Shown here piece after piece: positions 43,818-54,622 of a stretch of DNA of 64,000 nucleotides. A program made the translations under genes and the position numbers. A model generated the notes under the pieces. That model was not told the origin of the DNA, ran no database searches, and worked only from the letters and a program-made list of their open reading frames with translations. Source of the stretch: Paragemmobacter ruber (GTDB lineage Bacteria > Pseudomonadota > Alphaproteobacteria > Rhodobacterales > Rhodobacteraceae); contig NZ_JAAATW010000002.1 of NCBI RefSeq assembly GCF_009908315.1, positions 496,001-560,000 of the forward strand, given 5' to 3'. Within the stretch, counting starts at the first letter, position 1, and every line of letters begins with the position of its first letter.

Positions 43818-44552
43818 ATGGGCAAGGTGCAGACCATGCGGGTGGATCGGCTGCTGTCGTCGATGGGTTATGGGTCGCGCACCGAGATGGCGCGGCTGGC
43901 CAAGGCGGGCGGGATCGTGCTGGATGGTGCGGTGCTGGCGGATGTGAGCCTGCGCATCGCGGTGACGCCGGACCTGCCGCAACGGATGCGGGTCGAGGAT
44001 GAGGCGCTTGATCCGGTGGCGGGGATGGTGATCCTGCTGAACAAGCCGCTGGGGATGACCTGTTCGCACAAGGAGGCCGGGCCGCTGGTCTACGACATCC
44101 TGCCTGCGCGCTGGCGGCGGCGGGATCCGGCGATTTCGACGGTGGGGCGGCTGGACAAGCAGACATCGGGGCTGCTCTTGATGACCGATGACGGGGCGCT
44201 GTTGCATCGCATCATCAGCCCCAAGCGCCATGTGCGGAAGGTCTATAGCGCGCGGCTGGCGCGGCCCCTGACGGGGCGGGAGGGGGAGGTGTTCGCCTCG
44301 GGCCGGTTGATGCTGGAGGGGGAGGAGAAGCCGCTTGCCCCCGCGCAACTGGAGGTAGTGTCGGCGACGGAGGCGCTGCTGACGGTGACGGAGGGGCGGT
44401 ATCATCAGGTGCGCCGTATGTTTGCGGCGGTGGGCAACCATGTGGAGGCCCTGCACCGCGAGGCTTTGGGCGGGCTGCGCCTGCCCGAGGGGATGGCGCC
44501 CGGCGCGTGGCGGGTGCTGAGCGAGGCGGAGATCGGCGCGATCTTTGACTGA
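43818..44552 (+). CDS. rsuA: rRNA small-subunit pseudouridine synthase (RsuA family)
   Basis: A 244-residue pseudouridine synthase. An N-terminal S4 domain (MRVDRLLSSMGYGSRTEM) precedes the catalytic domain with VGRLDKQTSGLLLMTDDG, which holds the catalytic aspartate; HVRKVYSARL and EGRYHQVRRMFAAVGNHVEA follow. It most likely modifies U516 of 16S rRNA, although RluE/RluF-like specificity cannot be excluded. ATG at 43818 is chosen; another in-frame ATG lies at 43836. Confidence 0.9.
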   Translation: MGKVQTMRVDRLLSSMGYGSRTEMARLAKAGGIVLDGAVLADVSLRIAVTPDLPQRMRVEDEALDPVAGMVILLNKPLGMTCSHKEAGPLVYDILPARWRRRDPAISTVGRLDKQTSGLLLMTDDGALLHRIISPKRHVRKVYSARLARPLTGREGEVFASGRLMLEGEEKPLAPAQLEVVSATEALLTVTEGRYHQVRRMFAAVGNHVEALHREALGGLRLPEGMAPGAWRVLSEAEIGAIFD

Positions 44553-44817
44553 GTCAGGGGCGCGTGCGGGCGGGCGCGGCGCGGGTGTGTTGATCGCGTT
44601 GTGACTGCGGGGGCGCGGTGTCTGCGGGGGGGCGGTGCGGGAGGGGCGCGGGGTCCTTGCCCGGCGGATCGGCGGCGGAACCCGGATGGCGCGGCAGAAC
44701 CCGCGGCAGGTGGTTTCGGTCCTTGTCACGCGGGGCGGGACGGTTCTTTGGCGGGGGTGCCGGTGATGGCGCGCGCCGCCGCAGGGGATGCGGTGGCGCG
44801 CGGCAAGGATGGGCCGG

Positions 44818-45735
44818 TCAGGCGAGGTATTTCGCGAACCAGGCCAGCGTGCGATCCCAGGCCAGCTTGGCGGCGGCCTCGTCGTAGCGGGGGGTGCTGT
44901 CATTGTGGAAGCCGTGGTTCACGCCGGGGTAGATATGCGCCTCGTAGGTTTTTCCGGCGGCTTTCAGCGCGGCCTCGTAGGCGGGCCAGCCTTCGTTGAT
45001 GCGGGTGTCAAGCTCGGCGTAATGCAGAAGGATGGGCGCAGTGATGCGGGCCACGTCTTCGGCCGCCGCCTGCCGCCCGTAGAAGGGGACGGCGCAGGCG
45101 AGATCGGGGAAGGCGACGGCGGCGGCGTTGGAGACCCCGCCGCCGTAGCAGAAGCCGGTGATGCCCACCTTGCCCGTGGTGCGGCTGTCGGTCTTGAGAA
45201 AGTCGATCGCGGCGAAGAAATCGTTCATCAGCTTTTCGGGATCGACCTGCGCTTGCAGTTCGCGGCCCTTCTCGTCGTTCCCCGGATAGCCGCCCATGGA
45301 GGTGAGCCCATCGGGGGCGAGCGCGATGTAGCCTGCCTTGGCGACGCGGCGGGCGACATCCTCGATATAGGGGTTGAGGCCGCGGTTTTCGTGCACGACC
45401 ACGACGGCGGGGCGGGGATCGGTGAGGGCGACACCTTCCACGGCGGGGCGGACGAGGTAGCCGCGCACCGTGCCATGGCCATCGGGCGAGGGATAGGTGA
45501 TGTATTCGGGCAGGATATCGGGATCGGTGAAGTCGATCTGGGAGGCCAGCGCGTAATCGGGCGACAGGACCGACAGGAGGGCGGCGGCGGTGAGCCCGCC
45601 TACGGCGAACTTGCCCGCGCGGTCGAGGAACTCGCGCTTGGTGATCCGGCCATGGGCGTAGAAATCGTAGAGTTCGAGAAGTTCGGGGGAGAAGTCGCGG
45701 GCGGTCAGGCGGGGTGTGGGGGTGGGTGCGGTCAT
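44818..45735 (-). CDS. dienelactone hydrolase family protein
   Basis: A 305-residue alpha/beta hydrolase. An N-terminal helical region and a hydrophobic segment ([20 protein letters not shown], about 43-62) suggest export or membrane attachment. The DLH domain has the nucleophile cysteine in [16 protein letters not shown], the acid in [14 protein letters not shown] and histidine in [14 protein letters not shown]. The family hydrolyses dienelactone and other esters; its physiological substrate is unknown. [15 protein letters not shown] is only weakly Tat-like. Confidence 0.9.
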   Translation of the reverse strand: MTAPTPTPRLTARDFSPELLELYDFYAHGRITKREFLDRAGKFAVGGLTAAALLSVLSPDYALASQIDFTDPDILPEYITYPSPDGHGTVRGYLVRPAVEGVALTDPRPAVVVVHENRGLNPYIEDVARRVAKAGYIALAPDGLTSMGGYPGNDEKGRELQAQVDPEKLMNDFFAAIDFLKTDSRTTGKVGITGFCYGGGVSNAAAVAFPDLACAVPFYGRQAAAEDVARITAPILLHYAELDTRINEGWPAYEAALKAAGKTYEAHIYPGVNHGFHNDSTPRYDEAAAKLAWDRTLAWFAKYLA

Positions 45736-46123
45736 CGGGGGGCTCCTCTGGCGGTTTCAGAATGAGAATAGTCCGGGTCCGTGGCGGCGGGCGCGGCGGG
45801 GCGTTCACCTATGCGTGAGGGAAGGGGCGCGCCGCAGGTCGGCCGCGCGTGCCGCGCGCCCGGCTGCGGCGCTGGGCGCGGGGGAGGGGCGGGGGGCGAA
45901 AAGCCCTTGGGGGCCTTGCCCCCACGCCGCCGGTGGCGGCTTCCCCCAGGGTATTTTTTGCCAAGATGAAGGGGGGGTTAGGGGAGGGATCTGGGCCGAA
46001 TCGGACGCACATCGGGTGAGTCGCGCGGCGAGGTTTGCGCTGGATTGATTCGGGGAGTTGGGCTAGACTCACCCCCAAGCCCGGGAAACGGGCATGAGCA
46101 GTGCAGGCGACAGGCGAATATCC
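45736..46123. other. 388-base intergenic region before ftsW
   Basis: It contains a very GC-rich section (45780-45900), the dispersed repeat copy (45896-45972) and then the likely promoter segment of the ftsW operon near 46010-46080 (TTGATTCGGGGAGTTGGGC then TAGACT). No gene is supported. Confidence 0.5.
45896..45972 (+). repeat. GC-hairpin / TATTTTTTGCCAAGATGAAG repeat
   Basis: GGGGGCCTTGCCCCC and CCGCCGGTGGCGG are local hairpins, followed by TTCCCCCAGGGTATTTTTTG and CCAAGATGAAG. The end matches the copies at 37009 and (inverted) 34359. The U-rich stretch after a GC stem could terminate transcription on the plus strand. Confidence 0.65.
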
Positions 46124-47290
46124 ATGACTGAGATGGTCTATGGTTCCATGCCCTCACGGGTGACGGAGCCGGTTCTTCCGCGTTGGTGGCGAACGATCGA
46201 CAAGTGGTCGATGACCTGTATCATGGTGCTGTTCGGCATCGGGCTTCTCTTGGGATTGGCGGCGAGTGTGCCGCTGGCGAGCCGCAATGGCCTTGAGCCG
46301 TTTCACTATGTGCAGCGGCAGGCCTTCTTTGGCGGGCTGGCGCTGGCGGCGATGGTGGGCGTGTCGATGATGACGCCCGCGATGGTGCGGCGGATCGGGG
46401 TGCTGGGCTTTGGGCTGGCCTTTGTCGCGATGCTGCTCTTGCCGTTTTTCGGGACGGATTTCGGCAAGGGGGCGGTGCGGTGGTTCAGCCTTGGCTTTGC
46501 ATCCTTCCAGCCTTCGGAATTCCTCAAACCCGGTTTCGTGGTTGTCGTGGCCTGGCTGATGGCGGCGAGTTTCGATCTGAACGGACCGCCGGGCAAGACG
46601 GTGAGCTTTGCCATCGCGCTGGTGGTGGTGGGGCTTCTGGCCCTGCAGCCGGATTTCGGGCAGGCGGCGCTGGTGCTGTTTGGCTGGGGCGTGATCTATT
46701 TCGTGGCGGGCGCGCCAATGACGCTGATTGCCGTGGTGGTGGGGATGGTCGCGGTGGGGGGCTTTGCCGCCTATGAGAGCAGCGAGCATTTCGCGCGCCG
46801 GATCGACGGGTTCCTGACGCCGGACATCGACCCGCGCACGCAGCTGGGATACGCCACCAACGCCATCCAGGAGGGCGGGTTCTTCGGCGTGGGCGTGGGT
46901 GCGGGGCAGGTGAAATGGTCGCTGCCCGATGCGCATACCGATTTCATCATCGCGGTCGCGGCAGAGGAATATGGGCTGATCCTCGTCCTTGTGATCATTG
47001 CGCTTTATACCACGGTCGTCGTGCGGTCGCTGATGCGGCTGACGAAGGAGCGCGACCCGTTCATCCGGCTGGCGGGGACGGGGCTGGCCTGCATCTTCGG
47101 CGTGCAGGCGATGATCAACATGGGGGTGGCGGTGCGGCTGCTGCCCGCGAAGGGGATGACGCTGCCTTTCGTCAGCTATGGTGGGTCTTCGGTCATCGCG
47201 GCGGGGATCACGGTAGGGGCGCTGTTGGCGATGACGCGGGCGCGGCCGCAGGGGCAGATGGGCGATATCTTCGGGCGCGGGGGGCGCTGA
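46124..47290 (+). CDS. ftsW: peptidoglycan glycosyltransferase FtsW
   Basis: A 388-residue SEDS-family protein with about ten membrane helices, acting with a class B PBP at the division septum. Conserved SEDS stretches are [53 protein letters not shown] and [17 protein letters not shown]. The start at 46124 (MTEMVYG) is chosen; an ATG ten codons upstream is possible. The stop overlaps murG (TGATG). Confidence 0.95.
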   Translation: MTEMVYGSMPSRVTEPVLPRWWRTIDKWSMTCIMVLFGIGLLLGLAASVPLASRNGLEPFHYVQRQAFFGGLALAAMVGVSMMTPAMVRRIGVLGFGLAFVAMLLLPFFGTDFGKGAVRWFSLGFASFQPSEFLKPGFVVVVAWLMAASFDLNGPPGKTVSFAIALVVVGLLALQPDFGQAALVLFGWGVIYFVAGAPMTLIAVVVGMVAVGGFAAYESSEHFARRIDGFLTPDIDPRTQLGYATNAIQEGGFFGVGVGAGQVKWSLPDAHTDFIIAVAAEEYGLILVLVIIALYTTVVVRSLMRLTKERDPFIRLAGTGLACIFGVQAMINMGVAVRLLPAKGMTLPFVSYGGSSVIAAGITVGALLAMTRARPQGQMGDIFGRGGR

Positions 47291-48390
47291 TGGGGGGCAA
47301 GCCGCTGCTTCTGATCGCTGCGGGGGGGACGGGGGGGCACATGTTCCCCGCGCAGGCGCTGGCCGAGGCGATGGTGCGGCGGGGCTGGCGGGTGAAGCTG
47401 TCCACGGATGCGCGGGGCGCGCGCTATGCGGGCGGGTTCCCCCATGTCGTGCAGGTGGAGGAGGTGGCGAGCGCCACCTTTGCCCGTGGGGGCGCGGCGG
47501 CGAAGGCCATGGTGCCGTTCCGGATCTTGGGCGGTGTGCTGTCGGCGGTGGCGGGCATGTTGCGCGACCGGCCGGCGGTGGTGGTGGGCTTTGGCGGCTA
47601 TCCCACGATCCCCGCGTTGGCGGCGGCCTGGCTGCTGCGGCGGCCGCGGATGATCCATGAGCAGAACGGGGTGCTGGGGCGGGTGAACCGCGTCTTTGCG
47701 CGGCGGGTGGACCGGGTGGCCTGCGGGACATGGCCCACCGCGCTGCCTGAGGGTGTGGCGGGCCTCCATACGGGAAATCCGGTGCGGGCGGCGGTGCTGG
47801 AGCGGGCGGCGGCGGGGTACATCCCGCCGGGGGATTATCCCATGAGCCTTTTGGTGATCGGCGGGTCGCAGGGGGCGCGGGTTCTGTCGGATGTGGTGCC
47901 CGATGCGGTGGCGCGGTTGCCCGAGGGGGTGCGGCGCCATCTGCGGGTGGCGCATCAGGCGCGCGAGGAGGATATGGCGCGGGTGGTTGCGGCCTATGAG
48001 GCGGCGGGGATCGTGGCGGAGGTGCAACCCTTCTTTCGGGACATTCCCGCGCGGCTGGCGGAGGCGCAGCTGGTGGTCAGCCGGTCGGGTGCGTCGTCGG
48101 TTGCCGATATCAGCGTGATCGGGCGGCCTGCCATCCTGATCCCCTTTGCCGCGGCGACGGGGGATCACCAGACGGCCAACGCGCGGGGGCTGGTTGACGC
48201 CGGGGCCGCCGTGGTGATGCCGGAAAACCTGCTTGACCCCGACGGGCTGGCCGCGCAATTGGGGGCCGTACTGACGCAGCCCGACCGGGCCGTGGCGATG
48301 GCGCAGCATGCGCTGGGGCAGGGGCGCCCCGATGCGACCGAGCGGCTGGTGGCGCTGGTCGAGGAACTGGCGAAGGGGAAAACAGCATGA
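47290..48390 (+). CDS. murG: lipid II synthase MurG
   Basis: A 366-residue GT28 glycosyltransferase that adds GlcNAc to lipid I at the inner face of the membrane. [20 protein letters not shown] is the N-terminal glycine-rich loop; [39 protein letters not shown] and [20 protein letters not shown] follow. Overlaps on both sides couple it to ftsW and murC. Confidence 0.96.
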   Translation: MGGKPLLLIAAGGTGGHMFPAQALAEAMVRRGWRVKLSTDARGARYAGGFPHVVQVEEVASATFARGGAAAKAMVPFRILGGVLSAVAGMLRDRPAVVVGFGGYPTIPALAAAWLLRRPRMIHEQNGVLGRVNRVFARRVDRVACGTWPTALPEGVAGLHTGNPVRAAVLERAAAGYIPPGDYPMSLLVIGGSQGARVLSDVVPDAVARLPEGVRRHLRVAHQAREEDMARVVAAYEAAGIVAEVQPFFRDIPARLAEAQLVVSRSGASSVADISVIGRPAILIPFAAATGDHQTANARGLVDAGAAVVMPENLLDPDGLAAQLGAVLTQPDRAVAMAQHALGQGRPDATERLVALVEELAKGKTA

Positions 48391-49811
48391 ACGCGGCGAC
48401 GAAGCTTCCGGGGGAGCTGGGCCCCATCCATTTCGTGGGGATCGGCGGGATCGGGATGTCGGGGATTGCCGAGGTGCTGATGACGCTGGGCTATCCGGTG
48501 CAGGGATCGGATGCCAAGGCCAGCAAGATCACCGACCGGCTGGTATCGCTGGGGGCGGTGTTCTTCGAGGGGCAGCGGGCCGAGAATATCGGCGAGGCGG
48601 CGGTGGTGGTGATTTCTTCCGCCATCAAGAAGGGCAACCCGGAGCTGGAAGAGGCGCGGCGGCGCAAGCTGCCGGTGGTGCGGCGGGCCGAGATGCTGGC
48701 CGAGTTGATGCGGCTGAAGTCGAATATCGCGATTGCCGGGACGCATGGGAAGACGACCACCACGACGATGGTGGCGACGCTTCTGGACAAGGGCGGGTTC
48801 GATCCGACGGTGATCAACGGGGGCGTGATCCATGCCTATGGATCCAACGCCCGGGCCGGGGCGGGCGAGTGGATGGTTGTGGAGGCCGATGAAAGCGACG
48901 GGTCCTTCAACAAGCTGCCCGCGACGATTGCCATCGTGACGAATATCGACCCCGAGCATATGGAGCATTGGGGATCGTTCGATGCGCTGCGGAAGGGGTT
49001 TCTCGATTTCGTGTCGAACATCCCGTTCTACGGGCTGGCCGTCTGCTGCACGGATCACCCGGAGGTGCAGGCCTTGGTGGGGCGCGTCACGGATCGGCGG
49101 ATCGTGACCTTCGGGTTCAACGCGCAGGCGGATGTGCGGGCGGTCAATCTGACTTATCGGAATGGAACGGCGATGTTCGACGTTCTCCTTCAGAATGAAG
49201 GGGAGGGCGTGATGATCGAGGGCTGCACGCTGCCGATGCCGGGGGATCACAACGTATCGAATGCGCTGTCGGCGATTGCAGTGGCGCGGCATCTGGGGAT
49301 GAAGAAGGACGAGATCCGCGAGGCGCTGGCGGGCTTTGGCGGGGTGAACCGGCGGTTCACCCGGGTGGGTGAGGTGAATGGCGTGACCATCATCGACGAT
49401 TACGGCCATCACCCGGTGGAGATTGCGGCGGTGCTGAAGGCGGCGCGGCAAGCGGTGGCGGGGACGCCCGGCGCGCGGATCATCGCGGTGCATCAGCCGC
49501 ATCGCTACACGCGGCTGTCGAACCTGTTCGAGGAGTTCTGCACCTGCTTCAACGAGGCGGATGTGGTGGCGATTGCCGATGTCTATGCGGCGGGCGAGGA
49601 TCCCATTCCGGGGGCAAGCCGGGATGATCTGATTTCGGGGCTGATCGCGCATGGCCATCGCCATGCCCGGGGGATCACGGATGAAGGTGATCTGGCGCGG
49701 CTGGTGAAGGAACAGGCGCGGCCCGGCGACATGGTGGTCTGTCTGGGGGCTGGCACGATCAGCGCCTGGGCGAACAACCTGCCCGGTCGGCTGATGGGGG
49801 CGGCGGCGTGA
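48387..49811 (+). CDS. murC: UDP-N-acetylmuramate--L-alanine ligase
   Basis: A 474-residue Mur ligase that adds the first L-alanine. [18 protein letters not shown] starts the Rossmann domain; ATP-binding [38 protein letters not shown] and [19 protein letters not shown] are diagnostic. ATGA overlap with murG; the stop overlaps the DUF2484 GTG start. Confidence 0.97.
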   Translation: MNAATKLPGELGPIHFVGIGGIGMSGIAEVLMTLGYPVQGSDAKASKITDRLVSLGAVFFEGQRAENIGEAAVVVISSAIKKGNPELEEARRRKLPVVRRAEMLAELMRLKSNIAIAGTHGKTTTTTMVATLLDKGGFDPTVINGGVIHAYGSNARAGAGEWMVVEADESDGSFNKLPATIAIVTNIDPEHMEHWGSFDALRKGFLDFVSNIPFYGLAVCCTDHPEVQALVGRVTDRRIVTFGFNAQADVRAVNLTYRNGTAMFDVLLQNEGEGVMIEGCTLPMPGDHNVSNALSAIAVARHLGMKKDEIREALAGFGGVNRRFTRVGEVNGVTIIDDYGHHPVEIAAVLKAARQAVAGTPGARIIAVHQPHRYTRLSNLFEEFCTCFNEADVVAIADVYAAGEDPIPGASRDDLISGLIAHGHRHARGITDEGDLARLVKEQARPGDMVVCLGAGTISAWANNLPGRLMGAAA

Positions 49812-50065
49812 GCGGGGCGCTGATCAGCGCCTGCCTCTGGCTGATCGCGGCCAATGTGGCGGCGATGATCCCGAGCCGGGATCATCACTGGCGGCGGGCC
49901 TTCGTGCTGATCGCGGTGGGGATCCCGATCCTTGGCTGGGTGACGTGGGAGGCCGGGCCGATCTGGGGTATGGTGCTTTTGGCGGCAGGGGCGAGCGTGC
50001 TGCGCTGGCCGGTGATCTATTTCGTGCGCTGGTTGCGGCGCAAGGTGATGGAACCGGCGGAATAG
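49808..50065 (+). CDS. DUF2484 family small membrane protein
   Basis: An 85-residue protein with about three hydrophobic helices ([56 protein letters not shown]) and a basic tail. It starts with GTG overlapping the murC stop (GTGA). From memory, DUF2484 occurs between murC and murB in Rhodobacteraceae, but its function is unknown. The coupled position suggests a role with Mur enzymes or the division machinery at the membrane. Confidence 0.85.
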   Translation: MSGALISACLWLIAANVAAMIPSRDHHWRRAFVLIAVGIPILGWVTWEAGPIWGMVLLAAGASVLRWPVIYFVRWLRRKVMEPAE

Positions 50066-50131
50066 GGGCAGGGCCGCCACGGGCTGTATCGGATGTGCTG
50101 GGGGGGGGGTGCGGGCGGCTACGAAGCGTGC

Positions 50132-51061
50132 ATGTTGCGCGACCTTCCCCATCCCCGTGGCACCCTGACCCTGCATCGCCCGCTGGCCGATCTGACATGG
50201 CTACGCGTGGGCGGGCCGGCGGATGCGCTGTTCCAGCCAGCGGACGAGGCCGATCTGGCGGCCTTCCTGCGCGACCTTGACCCTGCGGTGACGGTGTTTC
50301 CGATGGGGGTCGGGTCGAACCTGATCGTGCGGGATGGCGGCATCCGGGCGGTGGTGATCCGGCTGGGGCGGGGGTTCAACGGGATTTCGGTTGAAGCGGA
50401 CCGGGTCACGGCGGGGGCGGCGGCGCTGGATGCGCATGTGGCTCGGAAGGCGGCCGAAGCCGGGCTGGACCTGACGTTTTTGCGCACTATTCCCGGCAGC
50501 ATCGGCGGGGCGGTGCGGATGAATGCGGGCTGTTACGGGTCTTATGTGGCCGATCACCTGATCTCGGTCCGGGCGGTGACGGGGGCGGGGGATGTGGTGG
50601 TGATCCCTGCGGCGGATCTGGATCTGCGCTATCGGCAATCGACGCTGCCCGAGGGCTGGGTGATCATCGAGGCCAGCTTCCGCGCCGGGCCGGGCGAGCC
50701 TGCCGCGCTGGAGGCGAAGATGGCCGAGCAGATCGCCAAGCGTGATGCGAGCCAGCCCACCAAGGAACGCAGCGCGGGGTCCACCTTCCGCAACCCGTTG
50801 GGGCGGTCGTCCACGGGGCGGGCGGATGATACGCATGAATTGAAGGCCTGGAAGGTGATCGACGACGCGGGCATGCGCGGCGCGCGGCGGGGCGGCGCGC
50901 AGATGAGCGAGATGCATTCTAATTTCCTGATCAATGCGGGCGGCGCGACGGCGGCCGATCTGGAAGGATTGGGCGAAGAGGTGCGAAAAAGGGTTTTCCA
51001 ACACAGCGGGATCACGCTAGAATGGGAAATCATGCGCGTCGGCGAAGCGACGGCTGAATAA
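50132..51061 (+). CDS. murB: UDP-N-acetylenolpyruvoylglucosamine reductase
   Basis: A 309-residue FAD enzyme that reduces UDP-GlcNAc-enolpyruvate to UDP-MurNAc. [39 protein letters not shown] and [19 protein letters not shown] bind [12 protein letters not shown] carries the catalytic serine and [17 protein letters not shown] the glutamate region. It is of the short type II form. ATG at 50132 (MLRDLP) is preferred to an upstream ATG in a low-complexity frame. Confidence 0.95.
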   Translation: MLRDLPHPRGTLTLHRPLADLTWLRVGGPADALFQPADEADLAAFLRDLDPAVTVFPMGVGSNLIVRDGGIRAVVIRLGRGFNGISVEADRVTAGAAALDAHVARKAAEAGLDLTFLRTIPGSIGGAVRMNAGCYGSYVADHLISVRAVTGAGDVVVIPAADLDLRYRQSTLPEGWVIIEASFRAGPGEPAALEAKMAEQIAKRDASQPTKERSAGSTFRNPLGRSSTGRADDTHELKAWKVIDDAGMRGARRGGAQMSEMHSNFLINAGGATAADLEGLGEEVRKRVFQHSGITLEWEIMRVGEATAE

Positions 51062-51102
51062 CAAGAAAAATCCGGGCGCAAGACCCGGGGTTCGAGGCGA
51101 AA

Positions 51103-52023
51103 ATGGCGGGCGGTTCGGGCAGAAGCGTCCCCCTTGTGGCGGTGTTGAAGGGTGGGCTTTCCGCAGAGCGGGAGGTCTCTCTGGTTTCAGGGCGCGAATG
51201 TGCCCGGGCATTGCGCGAGGCGGGATATGAGGTGGTGGAGGTCGATTGCGGCCTCGATCTGGCTGCGCGACTGGCCGAGATTTCCCCTGATGTGTGTTTC
51301 AATGCCCTGCATGGCCGCTGGGGCGAGGATGGCTGTGTGCAGGGGATGCTGGAATGGCTGCGCATTCCCTATACCCATTCGGGGGTTCTGGCTTCGGCCT
51401 TGGCGATGGACAAGCAGCGCGCGAAGGAGGCTTACCGCGTGGCGGGCCTGCCCATCGTGGAAAGCGTGGTCGTGCCGCGCGAGGCGGTGGAGGCGGGGCA
51501 TGTGATGCCTGCGCCCTATGTCGTGAAACCGGTGAACGAGGGGTCTTCGGTCGGGGTCTATATCGTGCGGGAGGGATCGAACGCGCCGCGACTGGCCGCC
51601 GAGATGCCTGCCACGGTGATGGTGGAGACCTATGCGCCGGGGCGGGAGTTGACGGTGTCGGTGCTGGGGGATCGGGCGCTGTGCGTGACCGACATCATCA
51701 CCGATGGCTGGTATGATTATGATGCCAAGTACAAGCCCGGCGGCAGCCGCCATGAGGTGCCCGCGAACATCCCGGCCGAGATCGAGGCGGCCTGTCGGGA
51801 TTATGCGCTGCGGGCGCATCGGGCGCTGGGGTGCCGGGGGCTGAGCCGGACCGATTTCCGCTGGGACGAGGCGCGGGGTCTGTCGGGGCTGATCCTGCTG
51901 GAGACGAACACGCAGCCGGGGATGACGCCCACCTCGCTGAGCCCGGAACATGCCGCGCAGGTGGGGATGAGCTTTGCCGATCTGTGCCGCTGGATCGTGG
52001 AGGATGCGTCATGCAACCGCTGA
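51103..52023 (+). CDS. ddlB: D-alanine--D-alanine ligase
   Basis: A 306-residue ATP-grasp ligase. [20 protein letters not shown] is the N-terminal signature; [37 protein letters not shown] and the metal-binding [18 protein letters not shown] are intact. It supplies D-Ala-D-Ala to MurF. Its last 13 bases overlap the ftsQ start. Confidence 0.96.
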   Translation: MAGGSGRSVPLVAVLKGGLSAEREVSLVSGRECARALREAGYEVVEVDCGLDLAARLAEISPDVCFNALHGRWGEDGCVQGMLEWLRIPYTHSGVLASALAMDKQRAKEAYRVAGLPIVESVVVPREAVEAGHVMPAPYVVKPVNEGSSVGVYIVREGSNAPRLAAEMPATVMVETYAPGRELTVSVLGDRALCVTDIITDGWYDYDAKYKPGGSRHEVPANIPAEIEAACRDYALRAHRALGCRGLSRTDFRWDEARGLSGLILLETNTQPGMTPTSLSPEHAAQVGMSFADLCRWIVEDASCNR

Positions 52024-53132
52024 ACGGGCGCCCTGTGAAGGGGCAGGCGGCCTTTGGGCAACCGTTGCGGACCGAGCCGCGCCTTTCGGCGGCGGGGCAG
52101 GGCGCGCCCCGCATGGAACGCTGGGCCGAGGCCTGGACCGAGCCCCGGATGGAGGCGAGAGGCGAGCCGCGCGGCGAGCCGCGCCCGGAGTCGCGGGGTG
52201 AGCCGCGCCCAGAGCCGCGCCCAGAGCCGCAGGGAGCGCAGCAGGGAGGCGCGCGTGTCTATCATCGCGCTCCGCGCCGCGATCCGGCGCCGTCGCGCTG
52301 GCAATACCGGATGCAGCGGCTGTGGCTGACGCCCTATTTCCGCATCCTGGCCCGGGTGGGGGTGCCGGTCTTTCTGCTGGCGATGGCGGTGGGGCTTTAT
52401 GCTGGCAATGCGGACCGGCGCGCTGCGGTGGTCGGGGTCTATGAGGATCTGAAGGACAAGTTTCAGGCGCGGCCCGAGTTCCGGGTGGGGCTGATGTCGG
52501 TGGAGGGGGCGTCGCCCGAACTGGCCGAGGCGATCCGGGCGCGGGTGGATCTGCAATTGCCGATGTCATCGTTCGACATTGATCTGGATGCGGTGCGCGC
52601 GCGGATCGAGGAGCTGGACGCGGTGGCGCAGGCGGAATTGCGCGTGCGGTCGGGCGGCGTGCTGCAGGTGGCGATCACCGAGCGGGTGCCGGTCGTCCTG
52701 TGGCGGCTGGGTGACCGGCTGGAGATGCTGGACGAGGGCGGGTTCCGCGTGGCGGGGCTTGCGGCGCGGACGGACCGGCCCGATCTGCCCCTGATCGCGG
52801 GCGAGGGCGCGGATCGCGCGACGGCGGAGGCGTTGGAGCTGTTCGCCGTGGCGGCGCCGATCCTGCCGCGCGTGCGCGGGCTGGTGCGGATGGGCGAGCG
52901 GCGCTGGGATCTGATCCTTGACCGCAACCAGCGCATCCTTTTGCCCGAGGCGGATGCGGTGGCGGCGCTGGAGCGGCTGATGGCGCTGGACAAGGCCGAG
53001 GACATTCTGGCGCGCGACGTTCTGAGCGTCGATCTGAGAAATGACAACAGACCCACGCTGCGGTTGGCGCCTTTTGCGCTGAACGAACACCGCAAGGCGC
53101 AGGGCATTGATGTGAGCGGGAGCGAATTATGA
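52011..53132 (+). CDS. ftsQ: cell division protein FtsQ with repetitive N-terminus
   Basis: A 373-residue bitopic division protein. The cytoplasmic N-terminus (1-105) contains six tetrapeptide units of [GP]E[PS][RQ] type at 51-74. One membrane helix follows (about 118-135; [19 protein letters not shown]). The periplasmic POTRA domain begins [18 protein letters not shown], and the beta domain has [20 protein letters not shown]. It links early FtsA/FtsZ with late FtsLB. The ATG lies inside the ddlB end; the stop overlaps ftsA (ATGA). Confidence 0.93.
   Translation: MQPLNGRPVKGQAAFGQPLRTEPRLSAAGQGAPRMERWAEAWTEPRMEARGEPRGEPRPESRGEPRPEPRPEPQGAQQGGARVYHRAPRRDPAPSRWQYRMQRLWLTPYFRILARVGVPVFLLAMAVGLYAGNADRRAAVVGVYEDLKDKFQARPEFRVGLMSVEGASPELAEAIRARVDLQLPMSSFDIDLDAVRARIEELDAVAQAELRVRSGGVLQVAITERVPVVLWRLGDRLEMLDEGGFRVAGLAARTDRPDLPLIAGEGADRATAEALELFAVAAPILPRVRGLVRMGERRWDLILDRNQRILLPEADAVAALERLMALDKAEDILARDVLSVDLRNDNRPTLRLAPFALNEHRKAQGIDVSGSEL
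52161..52232 (+). repeat. 12-bp tandem repeat inside ftsQ
   Basis: Six consecutive 12-base units encode [24 protein letters not shown] (residues 51-74). Units one and two are identical, and the others differ at one to four bases. The period and homogeneity suggest slippage or unequal exchange, so copy number may vary between strains. Confidence 0.85.
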
Positions 53133-54463
53133 CCGGGCTTTACGAATCCCAGCGGGCGATGCGGCATATGCGGCGGGCGGCCATGCAGCGCGGCGTGGTG
53201 GCCGTGCTGGATGTGGGGACATCGAAGATTGCCTGTCTGATCCTGCGTTTTGACGGACCCGAACGCCTGCGCGAGGCCGATGGCGTGGGGCCGATGGCGG
53301 GGCAGTCGTCGTTTCGGGTGATCGGGGCGGCCACCACGCGGTCGCGCGGGGTGAAGTTCGGCGAGATCGCCGTGATGAACGAGACCGAGCGCGCGATCCG
53401 CACGGCGGTGCAGGCGGCGCAGAAGATGGCCAATGTGCGAGTGGATCATGTGATCGCCTGTTTCTCGGGTGCCGAGCCGCGCAGCTATGGGCTGGCGGGG
53501 GAGTGGGACCTGCAGGATTCGGTGGTGACGGAGCAGGACGTGGCGCGGGTGCTGGCGGCCTGCGATGTGCCGGACCTTGGGCCGGGGCGCGAGGTGCTGC
53601 ATGCGCAGCCGGTGAATTTCGCGCTGGATCACCGAACGGGGCTGGGCGATCCGCGCGGGCAGATCGGCAATCGGCTGGCTTGCGACATGCATCTTCTGTC
53701 GGTCGAGGGGTCGGTGGTGCAGAACCTGCTTTACTGCATCAAGCGCTGCGACCTGGAGTTGGCGGGGATCGCGTCTTCGGCCTATGTGTCGGGGATTTCG
53801 TCGCTGGTGGAGGACGAGCAGGAACTGGGCGCGGCCTGCATCGACATGGGCGGCGGATCGACCGGCATCTCGATCTTCATGAAAAAGCACATGATCTATG
53901 CCGACAGCGTTCGGATGGGCGGGGATCATGTGACATCCGACATCTCCAAGGGCTTGCAGATCCCGTTTGCGGTGGCCGAGAAGATCAAGACCAAGCATGG
54001 CGGCATTTATGCCACCAGCATGGATGACCGCGAGATGATCGAGATGGGCGGCGAGAGCGGCGACTGGGAGAAGGACCGCCGCCAGATCAGCCGGACGGAG
54101 CTGATCGGGATCATGCGGCCCCGGGTCGAGGAAATTCTGGAAGAGGCGCGGTCGCGGCTGGATGCGGCGGGGTTCGAATACCTGCCGAGCCAGCAGATCG
54201 TGCTGACCGGGGGGGCGAGCCAGATCCCCGGGCTGGACGGGCTGGCGGCGCGGATTCTGGGCCAGCAGGTGCGGCTGGGCCGTCCCTTGCGCGTGCAGGG
54301 CCTGCCGCAGGCGGCCACGGGCGCGCCTTTTGCCAGCGCGGTGGGGCTGTGCCTGTTCGCGGCACATCCGCAGGATGAGTGGTGGGATTTCGAGATCCCG
54401 AGTGAGCGGTATCCCGCGCGGTCGCTGAAGAGGGCCTTCAAATGGTTCAAGGACAACTGGTAA
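53129..54463 (+). CDS. ftsA: cell division protein FtsA
   Basis: A 444-residue actin-like ATPase that tethers FtsZ to the membrane. VVAVLDVGTSKIACLILRF is the phosphate-1 loop, AACIDMGGGSTGISIFMKKH phosphate-2, and VLTGGASQIPGLDGLAARI the adenosine motif. The C-terminal amphipathic helix ARSLKRAFKWFKDNW is the membrane-targeting sequence. Translationally coupled to ftsQ by ATGA; followed by a 208-base ftsZ leader. Confidence 0.96.
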   Translation: MTGLYESQRAMRHMRRAAMQRGVVAVLDVGTSKIACLILRFDGPERLREADGVGPMAGQSSFRVIGAATTRSRGVKFGEIAVMNETERAIRTAVQAAQKMANVRVDHVIACFSGAEPRSYGLAGEWDLQDSVVTEQDVARVLAACDVPDLGPGREVLHAQPVNFALDHRTGLGDPRGQIGNRLACDMHLLSVEGSVVQNLLYCIKRCDLELAGIASSAYVSGISSLVEDEQELGAACIDMGGGSTGISIFMKKHMIYADSVRMGGDHVTSDISKGLQIPFAVAEKIKTKHGGIYATSMDDREMIEMGGESGDWEKDRRQISRTELIGIMRPRVEEILEEARSRLDAAGFEYLPSQQIVLTGGASQIPGLDGLAARILGQQVRLGRPLRVQGLPQAATGAPFASAVGLCLFAAHPQDEWWDFEIPSERYPARSLKRAFKWFKDNW

Positions 54464-54565
54464 CGACCATATCCTGTGGTGACGGCGAAATCCCGCTGGT
54501 TGGAGGCAGCTGCCGCCCATATTTTGTGGCGTTTTGGTGTTTTTCGCGTGACCTGACACCCCCTT

Positions 54566-54622
54566 TGTGGATAGAATCGTGGATAAATTCGGATTCTTGC
54601 GCCCGGGACAGGCGCGATTAAC
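54566..54622 (+). promoter_or_regulatory. ftsZ leader with two DnaA boxes and GANTC sites
   Basis: TGTGGATAG (54566-54574) and CGTGGATAA (54578-54586) each match the DnaA box TGTGGATAA at eight of nine positions, 12 bases apart in the same orientation. GAATC (54574-54578) lies between them and GATTC at 54592-54596, both GANTC. TTAAC at 54618-54622 is a possible CtrA half site. All are 50-106 bases upstream of the ftsZ ATG. Confidence 0.6.

Noticed and set aside
44553-44817. Possible small genes between rsuA and the hydrolase
   Set aside because: The frames there are Gly/Arg-rich GC shadows without ribosome sites or conserved pattern.
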